From positions 41,847,275 through 41,911,274 of the forward strand of contig OY987332.1 in NCBI GenBank assembly GCA_963920685.1: a stretch of 64,000 nt of DNA, given 5' to 3'. The DNA is from Polydrusus tereticollis (lineage: Eukaryota > Arthropoda > Insecta > Coleoptera > Curculionidae). Within the stretch, counting starts at the first letter, position 1, and every line of letters begins with the position of its first letter. The notes beneath the pieces were generated by a model, which saw only the letters and a program-made list of their open reading frames with translations, did not search any database and had not been told where the DNA came from. Of the stretch, positions 1 through 9,504 are shown one piece after another. The translations under genes were made by a program, and so were the position numbers.

Positions 1-518
1 CAAGGTAAAACACAGTAGTGGATGGTTCAATTAATGTGTGTGCCTGCCCATGGACTTGACTAGGAACGTCCCTTAGGCTACACAAATAGGTTAAGAATAA
101 GGGGTTAGTTGATACACTTGTTGAGTATTGAGTGTAGATGTTTTATATTTATTTGACGTAGGCTAATAACTGTAAACAGTAGGAGAAATAGGTCTTAAAC
201 AAGTTTGTTTTTACTCTTGACCCATGCTAGTAGAGAAATGATTTTATTTATTTTCATTACATATATTATTGAGAGAAAAGGATTATGATTTTGAATTTGT
301 GGTGGTATTTCTTTGTGGAATAGACTTTTTAATTAGGTTGGGTTAATTTTTAATTTTAATATAACATTGTTAGATGTAAGATAGAACTAAAGGTTTGTTT
401 TATGTTAAATTTAGGTACCCTTTAGTTCGTTTTTTTATTTTATTTTTATTTCTCAGTCACTCAACAAAGTGTTGTGAGACTCGAAGAAAACATATTTTAA
501 GAAACGGTTTTAAAATGA
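1..518. other. AT-rich sequence, no gene seen
   Basis: No coding region, repeat structure or RNA gene could be supported here. Weak translations over the last 120 bases run into the transposase remnant that follows but do not resemble it before about position 519. Confidence 0.5.
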
Positions 519-1320
519 AAAAAATTAACAAACGACAAGTAATTATGGAGTCGGCCCGGTTAAAAAGATGGATGATGGAATACCTAATTGTACTCCATGG
601 ATATAGACAGAATGGAAGGGATACTATTTATTTGGACGAGACGTGGTATGACACACACGAGGTTCCAGATAAAGGTTTGGTAGATTCATCGGGTTAATGT
701 AGAACCAAAACTCCATCAAATAAAGGTAAGAGTAAAACAATAATTCATGCAGGGACAAAAAACGGATTTATACCAAACGCTTTGGCCTTATCAGCCAAGA
801 ATATAAAGGACTCCCTTGTTGCTTATCACGATGATCCTACGGCAGAACTATTTAAAGACTGGGTTAAAAACAAATTATTACCAAATATACCACCACCAAA
901 TAGTGTGATAGTGATGGATAACTCGAGCTACCACAGTCGTAGGTTAAATAAAGTTCCTTGTTCCAATGACACAAAAGTTACCATCCAGGACTATATGATG
1001 GAAAATAATACTTATGTATTTTAAAATAGCAATTGCTCGAAATTTGAAAATCATTTTCAATACGAAAGCAATCTTATTGTGACACTTTGGCGGCAGAAAT
1101 GTTTCATACTGTGTTAAGACTTCCTCCTTATCATTGCATGTTCAACTCAATTGACAGCTTTAGTACATTCAGAGATGCAAAATATTCCAAACGAAAGCTG
1201 GGAAAATTGTGTAGCGCATGTTCAAAAAGTAGAAAAATCATACGTAAATATCTGTTGCCCAGAGAAATAATTATTGTGAACTTGGATGACGACAGTGACA
1301 GTGAAACTCACTTGGGTTAA
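519..1320 (+). pseudogene. Broken DDE transposase (IS630/Tc1-like)
   Basis: Remnant of a cut-and-paste transposase of the large Tc1/IS630-type group that is frequent in insect genomes. Pieces in different frames line up in the family order: a segment with IYLDETWYDTHEV (first catalytic Asp), a segment near 720-1020 with VIVMDNSSYHSRR (second Asp) and a segment near 1087-1320 with VLRLPPYHC followed by a degraded third-acid motif. The usual acidic tail NLDDDSDSE is present just before the stop. At least two frameshifts and a deletion after the third motif remove activity. The stop lies only ten bases before the inverted flank of the Crypton-like element, so that element may have landed at its 3' edge. 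The family name is from memory of related insect proteins; the motif order is directly visible. Confidence 0.75.
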
Positions 1321-1330
1321 AATGTAATAA

Positions 1331-2866
1331 CTATTTTTCTCCACGACCATTACTGAATGCAATAATTCCAAAATCATTTTTGATAATAGAATGTAAAAAT
1401 TCTCGCTCTTGAGTCGGAATATTTATTCTGAAACACTTGCTTCTTATGCGTTTTGCGTGTATTTTCATTCCATAACAAGATACGGAATGAATATTCTGTA
1501 ATTGATCTAAACGACATAGGTTGCCATGAATTTCGAAACTGTCAGTGTCAAATAAAAATGGCCGCGTTGTAATAATTATTTTCAGACAAATTTTAGTGCA
1601 AGTCAAAAAATGAGTGAAAAATCGGATGAATCAGATATGGAACTGGATAAAACTCCACCTGAAATTACGAATATTGCGAATAGTATAAGCGAGAACCTGC
1701 TGCCGCAAAAGTCAAGGCATGAGTATGAAAAGTATTATGCATTGTTAAAGGATTGGCAACACGAAAAGAAGACGGACTCCTTTTTGGAAAACGTTTTACT
1801 TGCGTTTTTCGGTGATTTGTCGAGTAAATGGAAATCTTCGACTCTATGGAAAATATATTAAATCATAAAAGCAACGGTCAATGTGAAACACGACATCGAT
1901 ATTTCAAGATACAAAAAATTAAAAGCTTTCTTAAAACGCTCTTCTGAAAACTATGTAGCGAAGAAATCGAGGATTTTTACGGAAGATAATGTTAAGCAGT
2001 TCTTAGAAAATGCTCCGAATGAGATATATTTGGCTACAAAGGTAGAAAATTTAACTATTTAATAACTGTTTAAATAAATATAGTTTTTATTTTTAGGTCG
2101 CCCTTATTATTGGTGTTTTGGGGGCTTGTCGGAAGAATGAGCTCTACAACATTAAAATTTTCGACATTAAAAATTTGGGATCCACAATACTAATTGCAAT
2201 TCCTAATACAAAAAATAAAAAACCAAGAGAGTTTACAATCACAGGAGATTTTTATAATATTCTTAAAAAATACTGGGCTCTGAGACCTTGTGATGTTCCT
2301 TCAGATAATTTTTTTATCAATTTCCAAAAAAATAAATGTACAAGACAAGTAATTGGAATCAATAAACTGGGAAACATGCCTAAACAAATTGTCACATTTC
2401 TGAATCTAGAAAACCCACAAGAGTATACTGGCCACTGTTTCCGCCGTACCTCAGCGACTACGTTGGTAAATGCAGGTGCGGATATTACAACATTGAAAAG
2501 ACATGGAGGCTGGAAGTCTTCTCAGGTAGCAGAGGGATACATAGAGAATTCTTTGCAAAATCGAATAAATGTAGCAAATCAGTTAGTTTCTTCACTGACT
2601 GGATCTAATTCGTCAGTAGCCATCCCCTCAACTTCCAATTCTTCCTGCTACACGACTGTCAAGTCTGCCTCTACAAATCAATCCGTTTTGAAAAATGTTA
2701 CGGAAAATATTTCCAATGCACCAGTTTTTAATTTCAGTAATTGTACCAACACTATAAATATAAATATTAATACAATGTAATAAAATATCCCAATAAATAA
2801 CTTAATTGCTTTGCACAGATTTTATTTGTTTTTATTCGTACTTTTTGGTCGTGGAGAAAATATAGT
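1331..2866 (+). mobile_element. Crypton-like element with short inverted flanks
   Basis: A unit of about 1.5 kb around a tyrosine recombinase gene. Its edges carry an inverted pair of about 18 bp: TTTTTCTCCACGACCA near 1334-1349 and its reverse complement TGGTCGTGGAGAAAA near 2846-2860. Cryptons are normally described without terminal inverted repeats, so the boundaries are an inference. A second element of the same gene family lies at 57162-58653, also with an inverted pair, but of different sequence. Confidence 0.6.
1610..2780 (+). pseudogene. Crypton-type tyrosine recombinase, one nonsense codon
   Basis: DNA recombinase expected to cut and rejoin strands through a phosphotyrosine link. 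I join exon 1 (1610-2041) to exon 2 (2097-2780) across a 55-base GT-AG intron; the sum is 372 codons including the stop and stays in frame. The N-terminal half is a SAM-like core-binding region (LLPQKSRHEYEKYY, then an FLENVLLAFF-like stretch). The catalytic half has GACRKNEL (Arg156), GHCFRRTSA (His257, Arg260), KRHGGWKSS and AEGYIENS (Tyr292), so the full R-H-R-Y set is present. The only visible lesion is an in-frame TAA at codon 84 (1859-1861). The last 70 residues are Ser/Asn/Thr-rich and end in a short IN-repeat. The start was chosen as the first Met after the stop-rich leader. The same protein family is widespread in beetles; its mobility there is inferred. Confidence 0.8.
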
Positions 2867-3278
2867 CTGCTACGCGGTTAGAATCTACTATTCTGATACG
2901 GTACTTTTTGTAGGTATATGTATATTTTGTTTTAATTAATAACCGTCCTATATGTTATAATTTCAATTGTATTGTATCTTATATACTGTTATATTATTAT
3001 TTTATTGCGTTTTCTTTCTAACATAAAAAATCAGTACGACACTTTTGTTGCATGCAGATAAAAAAAAGTATTTTCTTCTACGCTTTTATATATATTACTA
3101 TCTTAAAGCAGTGCAACCTTTTGATCTATCTGCAACGAGTGCGTCCCTGCTTTCATTTGATCACCTGCTGGGTCTTAACGGCATTAGGGATTAGCATTTA
3201 TAATAAGTTTGTAAGATAGATAGACGGACTTTACAAATATTATCCAAAATAGATTATGCTGAATAGCTCTTTCCATAC
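2867..3278. other. No gene; probable intron sequence of the adjacent minus-strand exon
   Basis: AT-rich sequence without supported coding content. The right edge (3278 and leftward) reads as a splice donor on the minus strand (GTATGG), so this stretch is probably intronic for the exon at 3279-3515. Confidence 0.35.
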
Positions 3279-3515
3279 CTTCGAAATGAGCATGTTTAAG
3301 ACCGTCATCGTTGGCATTATCTATTTCTGCTCTATTCTCCTGTCCGTATTCAGCATGCTTTTCATACCCGTACTTGTCACCATCTTTCTTATGAAAACTG
3401 TCCTTGTGCTTATACCCGTCCTGTCCTCTATCCTTCATTTTCTTCGAGTATCCGTGAACGTCTCCGTCGTCGTTTTCAGCATCGCCATAGACGTAGAGGA
3501 ATGCATCTTTTACAC
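3279..3515 (-). CDS. Internal exon of a secreted-type Lys/Asp/Tyr/His-rich protein
   Basis: A 237-base open exon on the minus strand, entered at an acceptor (TTTTTAATTCTACAG) and left at a donor (GAAG/GTATGG). Both borders are phase 1, so the exon is symmetric and encodes 79 residues. The product is hydrophilic: AFLYVYGDAENDDGDVHGYS, then KDGDKYGYEKHAEYG and a short acidic tail. No domain is recognised. Reading on past the donor gives a hydrophobic, unlikely tail. A signal-peptide exon on the same strand at 28473-28638 also ends in phase 1, and joining them gives an uninterrupted reading frame with Gly at the junction. Whether they belong to one gene is inference. Composition resembles beetle-specific secreted proteins; no function can be given. 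Confidence 0.6.
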
Positions 3516-4344
3516 CTGTAGAATTAAAAATGGTAAGGCGTAAACTTTTTTGGAATATGGCAACATAAGATATACTTTTAGAAGAAAGGTGAAAAATTTG
3601 TAGCGTGTCATTAAATATACTTAAACTTAAGTTCTAGTTCTCAGAAATCCAAGTCCTTGGTAAAAATAGGTGTACTCTCCAAAATCATTCACAATTTAAA
3701 AGTAATACAGTTGGTTGGGGACTAACAGAATTAAATTAAAAATGATTCTTTACATAAATACTCACTTAAATATCTATCTTTCCTTTGTTAAAAAGGTGTC
3801 TTTTAACGGGCTATTTACCAAGCTGTTGGAAAATTGCTAACGTTGTTCCTGTGATTAAAGTGTCTAATCCCAATCATCTTTCAGATTACCGACCGATAGG
3901 TATTTTATCAATTAACTGTAGGGGAACCCGGGGTAATATGGGGTACTGCGGTATAACGGGGTACCGTTGTTTTAGCGGAATTCCGCTCCACTAAAACCGC
4001 CAAATCGTAGATGTACGATCCCCACTACCAGTTCACTTAACTGCAATAGACGTGTCACCAATTAGCCCAGCGTTAGTATATATTTGTTCGGCAAAGAGTG
4101 ATAAGCGCTGTGTGTTGTAAAAGTGGCTCCCGCATTTCGCCAAGGTATGTACATCTTTCGAAAGATTAGTTTTACTTTGTTTATATCAGATGATTAGTGC
4201 CTACATATAGTATGCCTCACTAAACGGATTTCCTAAAAAAATAATTTTCTACTGTATCTTATTCTGATTTGATTGCAGCACGTGGTTTGGGGCAAAACGG
4301 GGCGTAAATTACGGGGTAAAACGGGGCACAATTATTTTGATACA

Positions 4345-4884
4345 TTGCCACAATATTCGTGGATGCCTGACTCTCCTCCTGTCCGTAGAGAATCTCAAAA
4401 TAATGGAAGAGTTTTGAAAGAGTTAAAGATTTTTCCTCTGGCATCGCCACACGATTTACAACCGATTCCTAAAGTAGCTTCTGTTATAAAACGCCCTCAG
4501 CGAAAACGGGGAAAACAGCGATTTTAACTTTTAGTCCTTACAAAACAGAATTAGAAAATTCTATTACAGAAAAAACAGAGAAAGCTAAAGCAGTCAAAAG
4601 AAAGATAAGTAATACAACACAAAACAAAACAAAAAGTAAGAGAAAAGTAACTCAAAGGATTAAGAAAGAAAAAGCAAAAGAAAAAATAATAAAGAATCCT
4701 CAAGTGATAAAGACGACGAGATATGCTTTTACTGCGACGAATTTTATAGTAAATCCACCGAGGGATGGATTTCATGTCGTCCCTGCTACAAATGAGCTTA
4801 TAATTCGCGCGCGGGAATCGACACCGATGACGACGATACTGTTTTCCACTGTGAATTTTGTATGCAATAATTTGTTATATTTAA
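4345..4884 (+). pseudogene. C-terminal part of a pogo-like transposase
   Basis: The remaining coding sequence starts in the post-catalytic linker with PIPKVASVIKRPQRKRGK, passes through a Lys-rich stretch and ends in a degraded Cys-rich finger: CFYCDEFYSKSTEGWISC, then one stop, then DDDDTVFHCEFC. Pogo/jerky-like insect transposases commonly end in such a PHD-like finger. The HTH and DDE domains are missing. At least one frameshift and one stop are present. Confidence 0.65.
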
Positions 4885-4994
4885 TTTAACTATTTTTCCC
4901 GATAAGGAAAATTTTGTATTTTTATATTTTCAAATAACAGTTTATATTTTAATAAATAAATTAACACATTACGTAATTCTTTAATATTATGTAC

Positions 4995-5026
4995 CCCATT
5001 TTGCCCCGTATACGGGGCAAAATGGG
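4995..5026. repeat. Perfect 32-bp palindrome in the pogo element
   Basis: CCCATTTTGCCCCGTA followed directly by its exact reverse complement. It joins two inverted copies of the subterminal GGGGCAAAATGGG repeat and probably bound transposase in the parent element. Confidence 0.85.
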
Positions 5027-5780
5027 AATAAACCTACTTTTAACAAAAAAATTAAAAAAATTGCGTTCGCATTTTAAATTGCTCCTGTATGTAGTTAAAG
5101 TGAAAAGATAACATATTTAGCTAACTAAATTTAAAATGACGAATTCAATTCAATTCATGTTCTAAAAAAATCAGGGTTATAAAATTAGGTACCCCATATT
5201 GCCCCGGGTTCCCCTATATTTAAATTCTAACTATATTCTTCCTCCTACTTAATAGGCTTCCGTGGACATCATAGTACCACTGCAGCCTTATCAAATATAA
5301 CATATGATCTGCTAAGGGTTTGGGTTAGTAATTTTTGTAGCTGTCTTATTTTGCTAGAGTATAGTAAAGCCTTTGACACTATAGACCATGCCATTTTACA
5401 GGCCAAATTAAAGTTCTTTGGTTTGTGTAACACTTTTTTAAAATATATTTTTAAAATAAATTTCAGTGCGTACTTATTAATAACAATTTGTCTCTAACGC
5501 ACTTTGTCAGCAGGGGTCTGGCACAGGGACGCATCTTAGGTCCTCTTATTTTTTGAATTTATACTGCAAGATTTCTCACTCATTGCGAGTCACATCCATA
5601 CGCTGATGATACACACATATACTTCTCTTTCTACCTTTCTAAAGTCGCCGATTCTGTTGATAGAATGTTTCCAAATATCGCAATTTGATTTTGAGTGAAA
5701 AGAAAACCCAACTTGTAGTCTTTGGCAACTCAAAAAATTCTGCAGTAGATCACCCATTATTTAGAATCTTTATTAAGCAT

Positions 5781-6086
5781 ATAGCGACTGTGCTATATTT
5801 AATACATATGTTTCTTTGTTGTTTGGTTGTTGTTTAAATTGTTATGTACAGTTGTCAAAAATTATGGTTTAATATCATGCTCTGTTCTAATTAATTAAAG
5901 CACATTATCGAATTTATTTACCTAAAACTCTGGATTCTATTTTTATCAAACCTAAAAACGAGGAATTTCGCAGACACTGTTTGACTACTAGTGAGACAAT
6001 AAGTATAATATATAATGTTTGCGAGAATTAAAACAACATAGTAAGGACTACAATTTCAAGGCTGCCGATGAAAGCTGCAATGACTA
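5781..6086. other. No gene seen
   Basis: AT-rich sequence between the LINE remnant and the next repeat; nothing supportable on either strand. Confidence 0.4.
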
Positions 6087-6250
6087 TACCGGGTGTTTCT
6101 CAAAAGACGCTCACCCCTACAACTTTTTTGTATTTATAGATATTAAAATGAAACTTTGGAACTGTGCATAAGAGATGAGTCTGCATTCATTGGCATAATT
6201 TTTGATTTGTTAGCACTTGCGACTAGTGACCTTGACTTTGGTAAGGTAAG

Positions 6251-6480
6251 GTGGGGCAAGTGCGACCCAAAAAATGATAAGTGCCACTTCCAATTGTTGT
6301 AATGCCAATAATATTTGCGAAAAGAACTTTTCTCTTGGCAGCATAGTAGCTTGGGGCATACTCTCTGTAACACAATATATTTGGTTCGATAAAGTATTGT
6401 TAGATAAATTATCTTTAATTTTTAATTTTTGATCTACCGTGGATGCACTTGCCCCACTAAAGCGGGGCAAGAGCGGCCAA
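6251..6480. repeat. Subterminal repeats, 3' side of the pogo element
   Basis: Three copies of GGGGCAAGTGCG or close variants, at 6253, about 6446 (inverted) and about 6462. They are probable transposase-binding sites. Confidence 0.7.
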
Positions 6481-6834
6481 GGTCCTTTCATCTGAATAGA
6501 ATACTGTGATTAACAAACGGGGCTAGTGCAATATAACTTGAAATATATTCTTTACTGTGCACCAAACTAAAAATCATTCATTTACGAAATATAGAAATTA
6601 CTAACTTTTAACTGACGAGGTATTTACCTGAAATACGAACTGTGAAAAGCAACATAAACATATTTTATTAAAGAAACAATTCAGTGGGCATATAATAACA
6701 AATGAAAAAATAATTTTAATTCTGTTCATAAAATAAGTAATAAAAGAGTGAATTATTTATTTTTTAAATGTAACTAAATAATTAAAACAAAGATACTTAT
6801 ATAATTCTAAATAGTCCATACTTATTCTATTTGT

Positions 6835-7725
6835 TTATAATTCCAAAACTTCGACAGACTCTGGGAAAACATATTTTTGGAAATCACCATGTGGTAAGAG
6901 TTTTGGTTGTGGCAGCTTTTTTATGATATCTGACAGCAAAATTGAGCTTTTGTCGTTTTCATCAAGCCGATATTCAGATGCAGTTTTCAACTTGCGTAAA
7001 CATGTGACTTCAGCTTCATCATCTGAAACGTCTGTTACGAGACATACATATTTGTAAGATTTCTTCTTTCCATAAAAATTCGATAAAATGAAGTCACCAT
7101 GTTGAATTCTAAGAATTGAATTGTCATCATTATTCATTATTTTGTTCTTCTCTCTGTTTTGCGAATCGGAGTTTGGTTTATTTTTTGGGAGCTCAGAAAT
7201 ATGTTTTTTTTTTATTTTTATTTCAGCATCTGACAAATCATCGAACTCGGTAATTCTGTCACTAGTAGAATCACTTATCCAAGAATCTGAGTCAGTTTTG
7301 TCTGAAGAACTAATTTTACGTGTTTTCTTCTTTTGAACAATTTTTTTCTTTTTGATATTTTTCTTTTCTTGTATTATTTGTTGAAAATGTGTAACATCCC
7401 TCTGTGTTATCACCTCTGCTCCTAAGCAAACTCGCTTTCTTGGTTGCTTTGTAGGAGTCTGATCTCGTTTGATGAATTTTAGTAAGAGTTCTTGAAAACC
7501 AGTTCCGGTTTTATGTGAGTTATTGTCATCTTGCAACTGAACATTTATCATTGCTGGCGTGCCCGTTGCTATTACTTTATCTTGATTTTGAATTTCAGAA
7601 TTTTGATCTAATGACAGATCCGAGGAAACCTGACGATCATTATGTATTCTGGATGTCGTCGGCATCGGATTATTATCTTGCGCACTGGATGTTGATGGCA
7701 TCATCTGATAATCAATATCTTGCAC
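6835..7725 (-). CDS. C-terminal part of the pogo transposase, shifted frame
   Basis: A 296-residue frame overlapping the end of the DDE frame by 25 bases. It has a Ser/Asn/Gln-rich start, a Lys-rich basic stretch (near residues 120-135), an acidic stretch and then a compact domain with GDFILSNFYGKKKSYKYVCL and KLPQPKLLPHGDFQKYVFP. Insect pogo-like proteins usually carry this tail on the same polypeptide as the DDE domain, so I read it as the tail of the upstream frame after one frameshift near 7701-7725. It probably helps binding or nuclear retention; no catalytic residues are expected. A second possibility is programmed frameshifting, but no slippery heptamer plus structure was recognised. 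Confidence 0.7.
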   Translation of the reverse strand: MQDIDYQMMPSTSSAQDNNPMPTTSRIHNDRQVSSDLSLDQNSEIQNQDKVIATGTPAMINVQLQDDNNSHKTGTGFQELLLKFIKRDQTPTKQPRKRVCLGAEVITQRDVTHFQQIIQEKKNIKKKKIVQKKKTRKISSSDKTDSDSWISDSTSDRITEFDDLSDAEIKIKKKHISELPKNKPNSDSQNREKNKIMNNDDNSILRIQHGDFILSNFYGKKKSYKYVCLVTDVSDDEAEVTCLRKLKTASEYRLDENDKSSILLSDIIKKLPQPKLLPHGDFQKYVFPESVEVLEL

Positions 7726-8990
7726 GTTGGATCTTGAGGGTAAACTTCGTCAGCAATTTCCTGAACTTGAGAAGATTTCCATCTTTGAAAAGCAGTTGGA
7801 TCGAATAATTCCACGGGTACAACATTTCTGTTAGTTGGGCAAATTCCAGCTTTAACAAATCCATTTATTATTATTTCTGGCTTAGTTTCGGTCCATATTT
7901 CACCAATTAATTTTGAGAAAATACGCTTCGGAATATTCACACCTACGTTTTTTCGCTGCCATTCTACCAGCTTAGCATCCCACCGACTTTTAAGCGACTT
8001 AAATACACTTAGGTCCAGTGGTTGGAGCAAGTGGCTGGTATGCGGTGGGAGTTTTAAAATGGTAATCTGATTTTCTATTGCAATTTTAATAACATCTAAA
8101 CTTAGATGAGTAGCATGGCCGTCGTAAATTACTAGAACTGGTCGATCTTCGGGTAAATGTTTTAGGAAGCTTTTTTCAAAGTAGTTCTTGAAAACAGTAC
8201 TCTCCATCCACCCGTTAGCAGTTGCCGCATATGTGGTATTAGGGAAATAACTACCAGGTGGGGCTACCCATTGATCCCACACGTTCTTGCCTTTAAAAAT
8301 GATTAGCGGAGGTGCCTTGTCGCCAATTGCACTACAGCACATTAAAACAGTAGTATTTTGTTTCCCGGGACCACTTGTTGTACGAGTTGACGGCTGTCCT
8401 TTTTGGCCAACAATTTTTGTTTTCGAAGGATCGGAACAGAAACTACTCTCATCCAAATTCCAAATTTGAGATGGCTTATCATCCAATCCGAGTTCCTTTA
8501 CTGTCTTTTCCAGCAAATTGAAATAGTCATATATTAAAAACGGATCAGCATTTTTTTTTCTAGCAAATTCGACACTTTGGGGAGTTTTGATCGAAAGATT
8601 ATGTCTACGTTTAAAGTTTAAAAACCAATCTTCGCCAGGGGTTTCATTTTTAAACTGAGTTTTAATATTGTTTAGCCTAACGTAATCGGCGACGATTTGC
8701 ATTACTTCTTTTCTAGTCAGGCCGAACCCCCATTTCTCCATACAGCGAATACAGTCGGCTAGGGATGTCTCTTCTTCAGGAGTAAAGTCTGTTCTTCTAC
8801 CATAGCTTGAACTTAATTTACCTCTTCGTCCTTTAACATGATCAGTAAGAGTATTTTTAGGTATTTTGTATATCTTGCTAGCTCTATAAGTTGTTAACGA
8901 ACCACTTTTAATAAGGTCTACTGCTGTTTTAAGTGTCTCCTGAGAATATCCTGATCCTCTATTACTTTTACGGACGTAATTGCGAACCAT
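7701..8990 (-). CDS. Pogo-like transposase, HTH and DDE domains
   Basis: A 429-residue frame that recognises element ends and performs cut-and-paste transposition in the nucleus. The N-terminus has a pipsqueak-type HTH (TYRASKIYKIPKNTLTDHVK, residues 34-53), then a CENP-B/Tc5-type HTH (residues 75-135). The DDE domain follows with WNLDESSF (Asp180), VIYDGHATHLS (Asp290) and LLQPLDLSVF (Asp326), a DD35D arrangement with all three acids intact. The Met start matches the family and sits about 490 bases inside the right end. The frame closes with a TGA soon after the catalytic domain, where relatives continue. It overlaps the C-terminal frame at 6835-7725. One indel therefore seems to be the only lesion. 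Confidence 0.92.
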   Translation of the reverse strand: MVRNYVRKSNRGSGYSQETLKTAVDLIKSGSLTTYRASKIYKIPKNTLTDHVKGRRGKLSSSYGRRTDFTPEEETSLADCIRCMEKWGFGLTRKEVMQIVADYVRLNNIKTQFKNETPGEDWFLNFKRRHNLSIKTPQSVEFARKKNADPFLIYDYFNLLEKTVKELGLDDKPSQIWNLDESSFCSDPSKTKIVGQKGQPSTRTTSGPGKQNTTVLMCCSAIGDKAPPLIIFKGKNVWDQWVAPPGSYFPNTTYAATANGWMESTVFKNYFEKSFLKHLPEDRPVLVIYDGHATHLSLDVIKIAIENQITILKLPPHTSHLLQPLDLSVFKSLKSRWDAKLVEWQRKNVGVNIPKRIFSKLIGEIWTETKPEIIINGFVKAGICPTNRNVVPVELFDPTAFQRWKSSQVQEIADEVYPQDPTCKILIIR

Positions 8991-9038
8991 TGTTTACCTA
9001 AAAAGGAAGACAACATTATATTAATTTAAAATTTTAAT

Positions 9039-9131
9039 ACGGGGCAAGTGCGCCCTATGAACTGCACTTGCCCCACTAAAAATGCCGCACTTGCCCCAAC
9101 CATTAAAATGACCGGGGCAAGTGCGACCCAA
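9039..9131. repeat. Subterminal repeats, 5' side of the pogo element
   Basis: Four copies of the 12-mer GGGGCAAGTGCG or its complement within 93 bases, between the transposase start and the right end. Spacing is about 20-30 bases and orientation alternates. They are probable transposase-binding or autoregulatory sites. Confidence 0.7.
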
Positions 9132-9504
9132 CCACAAAAATGGACTTTTATGTAGACAAGAAAAAAAATACCTTAAGAATAATGAATATAACGTAAAAAC
9201 TTTCTTACTCACCAAAAATTTCCACAAAAGCGTCGTTAATTATAAAGATGTTGACCGATTACCTCAACACTACCAACTCGTTTCACAACCGAAATTATAA
9301 GCGCAATTTAGCATGTGTCTCTTCACAAGAATAACCAAACTGAAGTTTACCAGTCGGTAAAATATGAATGCATATATTAGTTGGATCTCCTATTCATAGA
9401 TGACAGTGCAATATATGCAACAATGCGAAACATAATCGTAGATACTGCACTTGCCCCGTAGACGCACTTGCCCCACCTTACCTTATTTTAAATGGGACAC
9501 CCTG

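Larger units (their letters stand above)
3921..5214 (+). mobile_element. Internally deleted pogo-like element
   Basis: Terminal inverted repeats GGGGAACCCGGGG(T/C)AATA at both ends (25 of 26 bases match) with a TA duplication at 3919-3920 and 5215-5216. Copies of GGGGCAAAA/GGGGTAAAA occur near 4290-4330 and 4995-5026 as subterminal repeats. Only the C-terminal part of a transposase remains, so it is non-autonomous and depends on a related pogo protein. Confidence 0.85.
3785..5780 (+). pseudogene. Jockey-like LINE reverse transcriptase remnant, split by a pogo insertion
   Basis: Fragment of a non-LTR retrotransposon polymerase. Before the insertion the frame reads PSCWKIANVVPVIK and DYRPIGILSIN, the usual RT block ahead of the fingers. 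After the insertion it resumes with GFRGHHSTTAAL, EYSKAFDTIDHAIL, RGLAQGRILGPL and YADDTHIY, the last being the RT active site. Several stops and frameshifts follow. The piece is 5' and 3' truncated: no endonuclease domain or poly-A tail is seen. The insertion at 3919-5216 duplicated a TA and is younger than the LINE. Confidence 0.8.
6244..9483 (-). mobile_element. Nearly intact pogo-like element
   Basis: A 3240-bp element with inverted ends AGGTAAGGTGGGGCAAGTGC, identical over at least 21 bases, flanked by TA at 6242-6243 and 9484-9485. It holds one transposase gene on the minus strand. Near each end are several extra copies of GGGGCAAGTGCG in both orientations. Confidence 0.92.
6084..9504. 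mobile_element. Possible MITE split by the pogo element
   Basis: The left edge reads TACCGGGTGTTTCTC and the right edge AATGGGACACCCTGTA, a mariner-type pair of tips. The pogo element at 6244-9483 would have landed inside it. Only the tips match, so the pairing is uncertain. Confidence 0.4.

Noticed and set aside
395..518. N-terminal extension of the first transposase remnant
   Set aside because: No resemblance to the family and very AT-biased; likely read-through of non-coding sequence.
3184..3278. Coding continuation of the exon at 3279-3515
   Set aside because: It lies beyond a good donor, turns hydrophobic and loses the composition of the exon.
6613..6640. CTGACGA followed by a small hairpin and GAAA, a second hammerhead candidate
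   Set aside because: Stem II would have to use a core base, no stem I partner exists and there is no cleavage triplet in place.
9039..9131. Regularly spaced repeats resembling a small CRISPR array
   Set aside because: Repeats alternate in orientation, spacers are short and unequal, and they match the element's own ends; the genome is eukaryotic.
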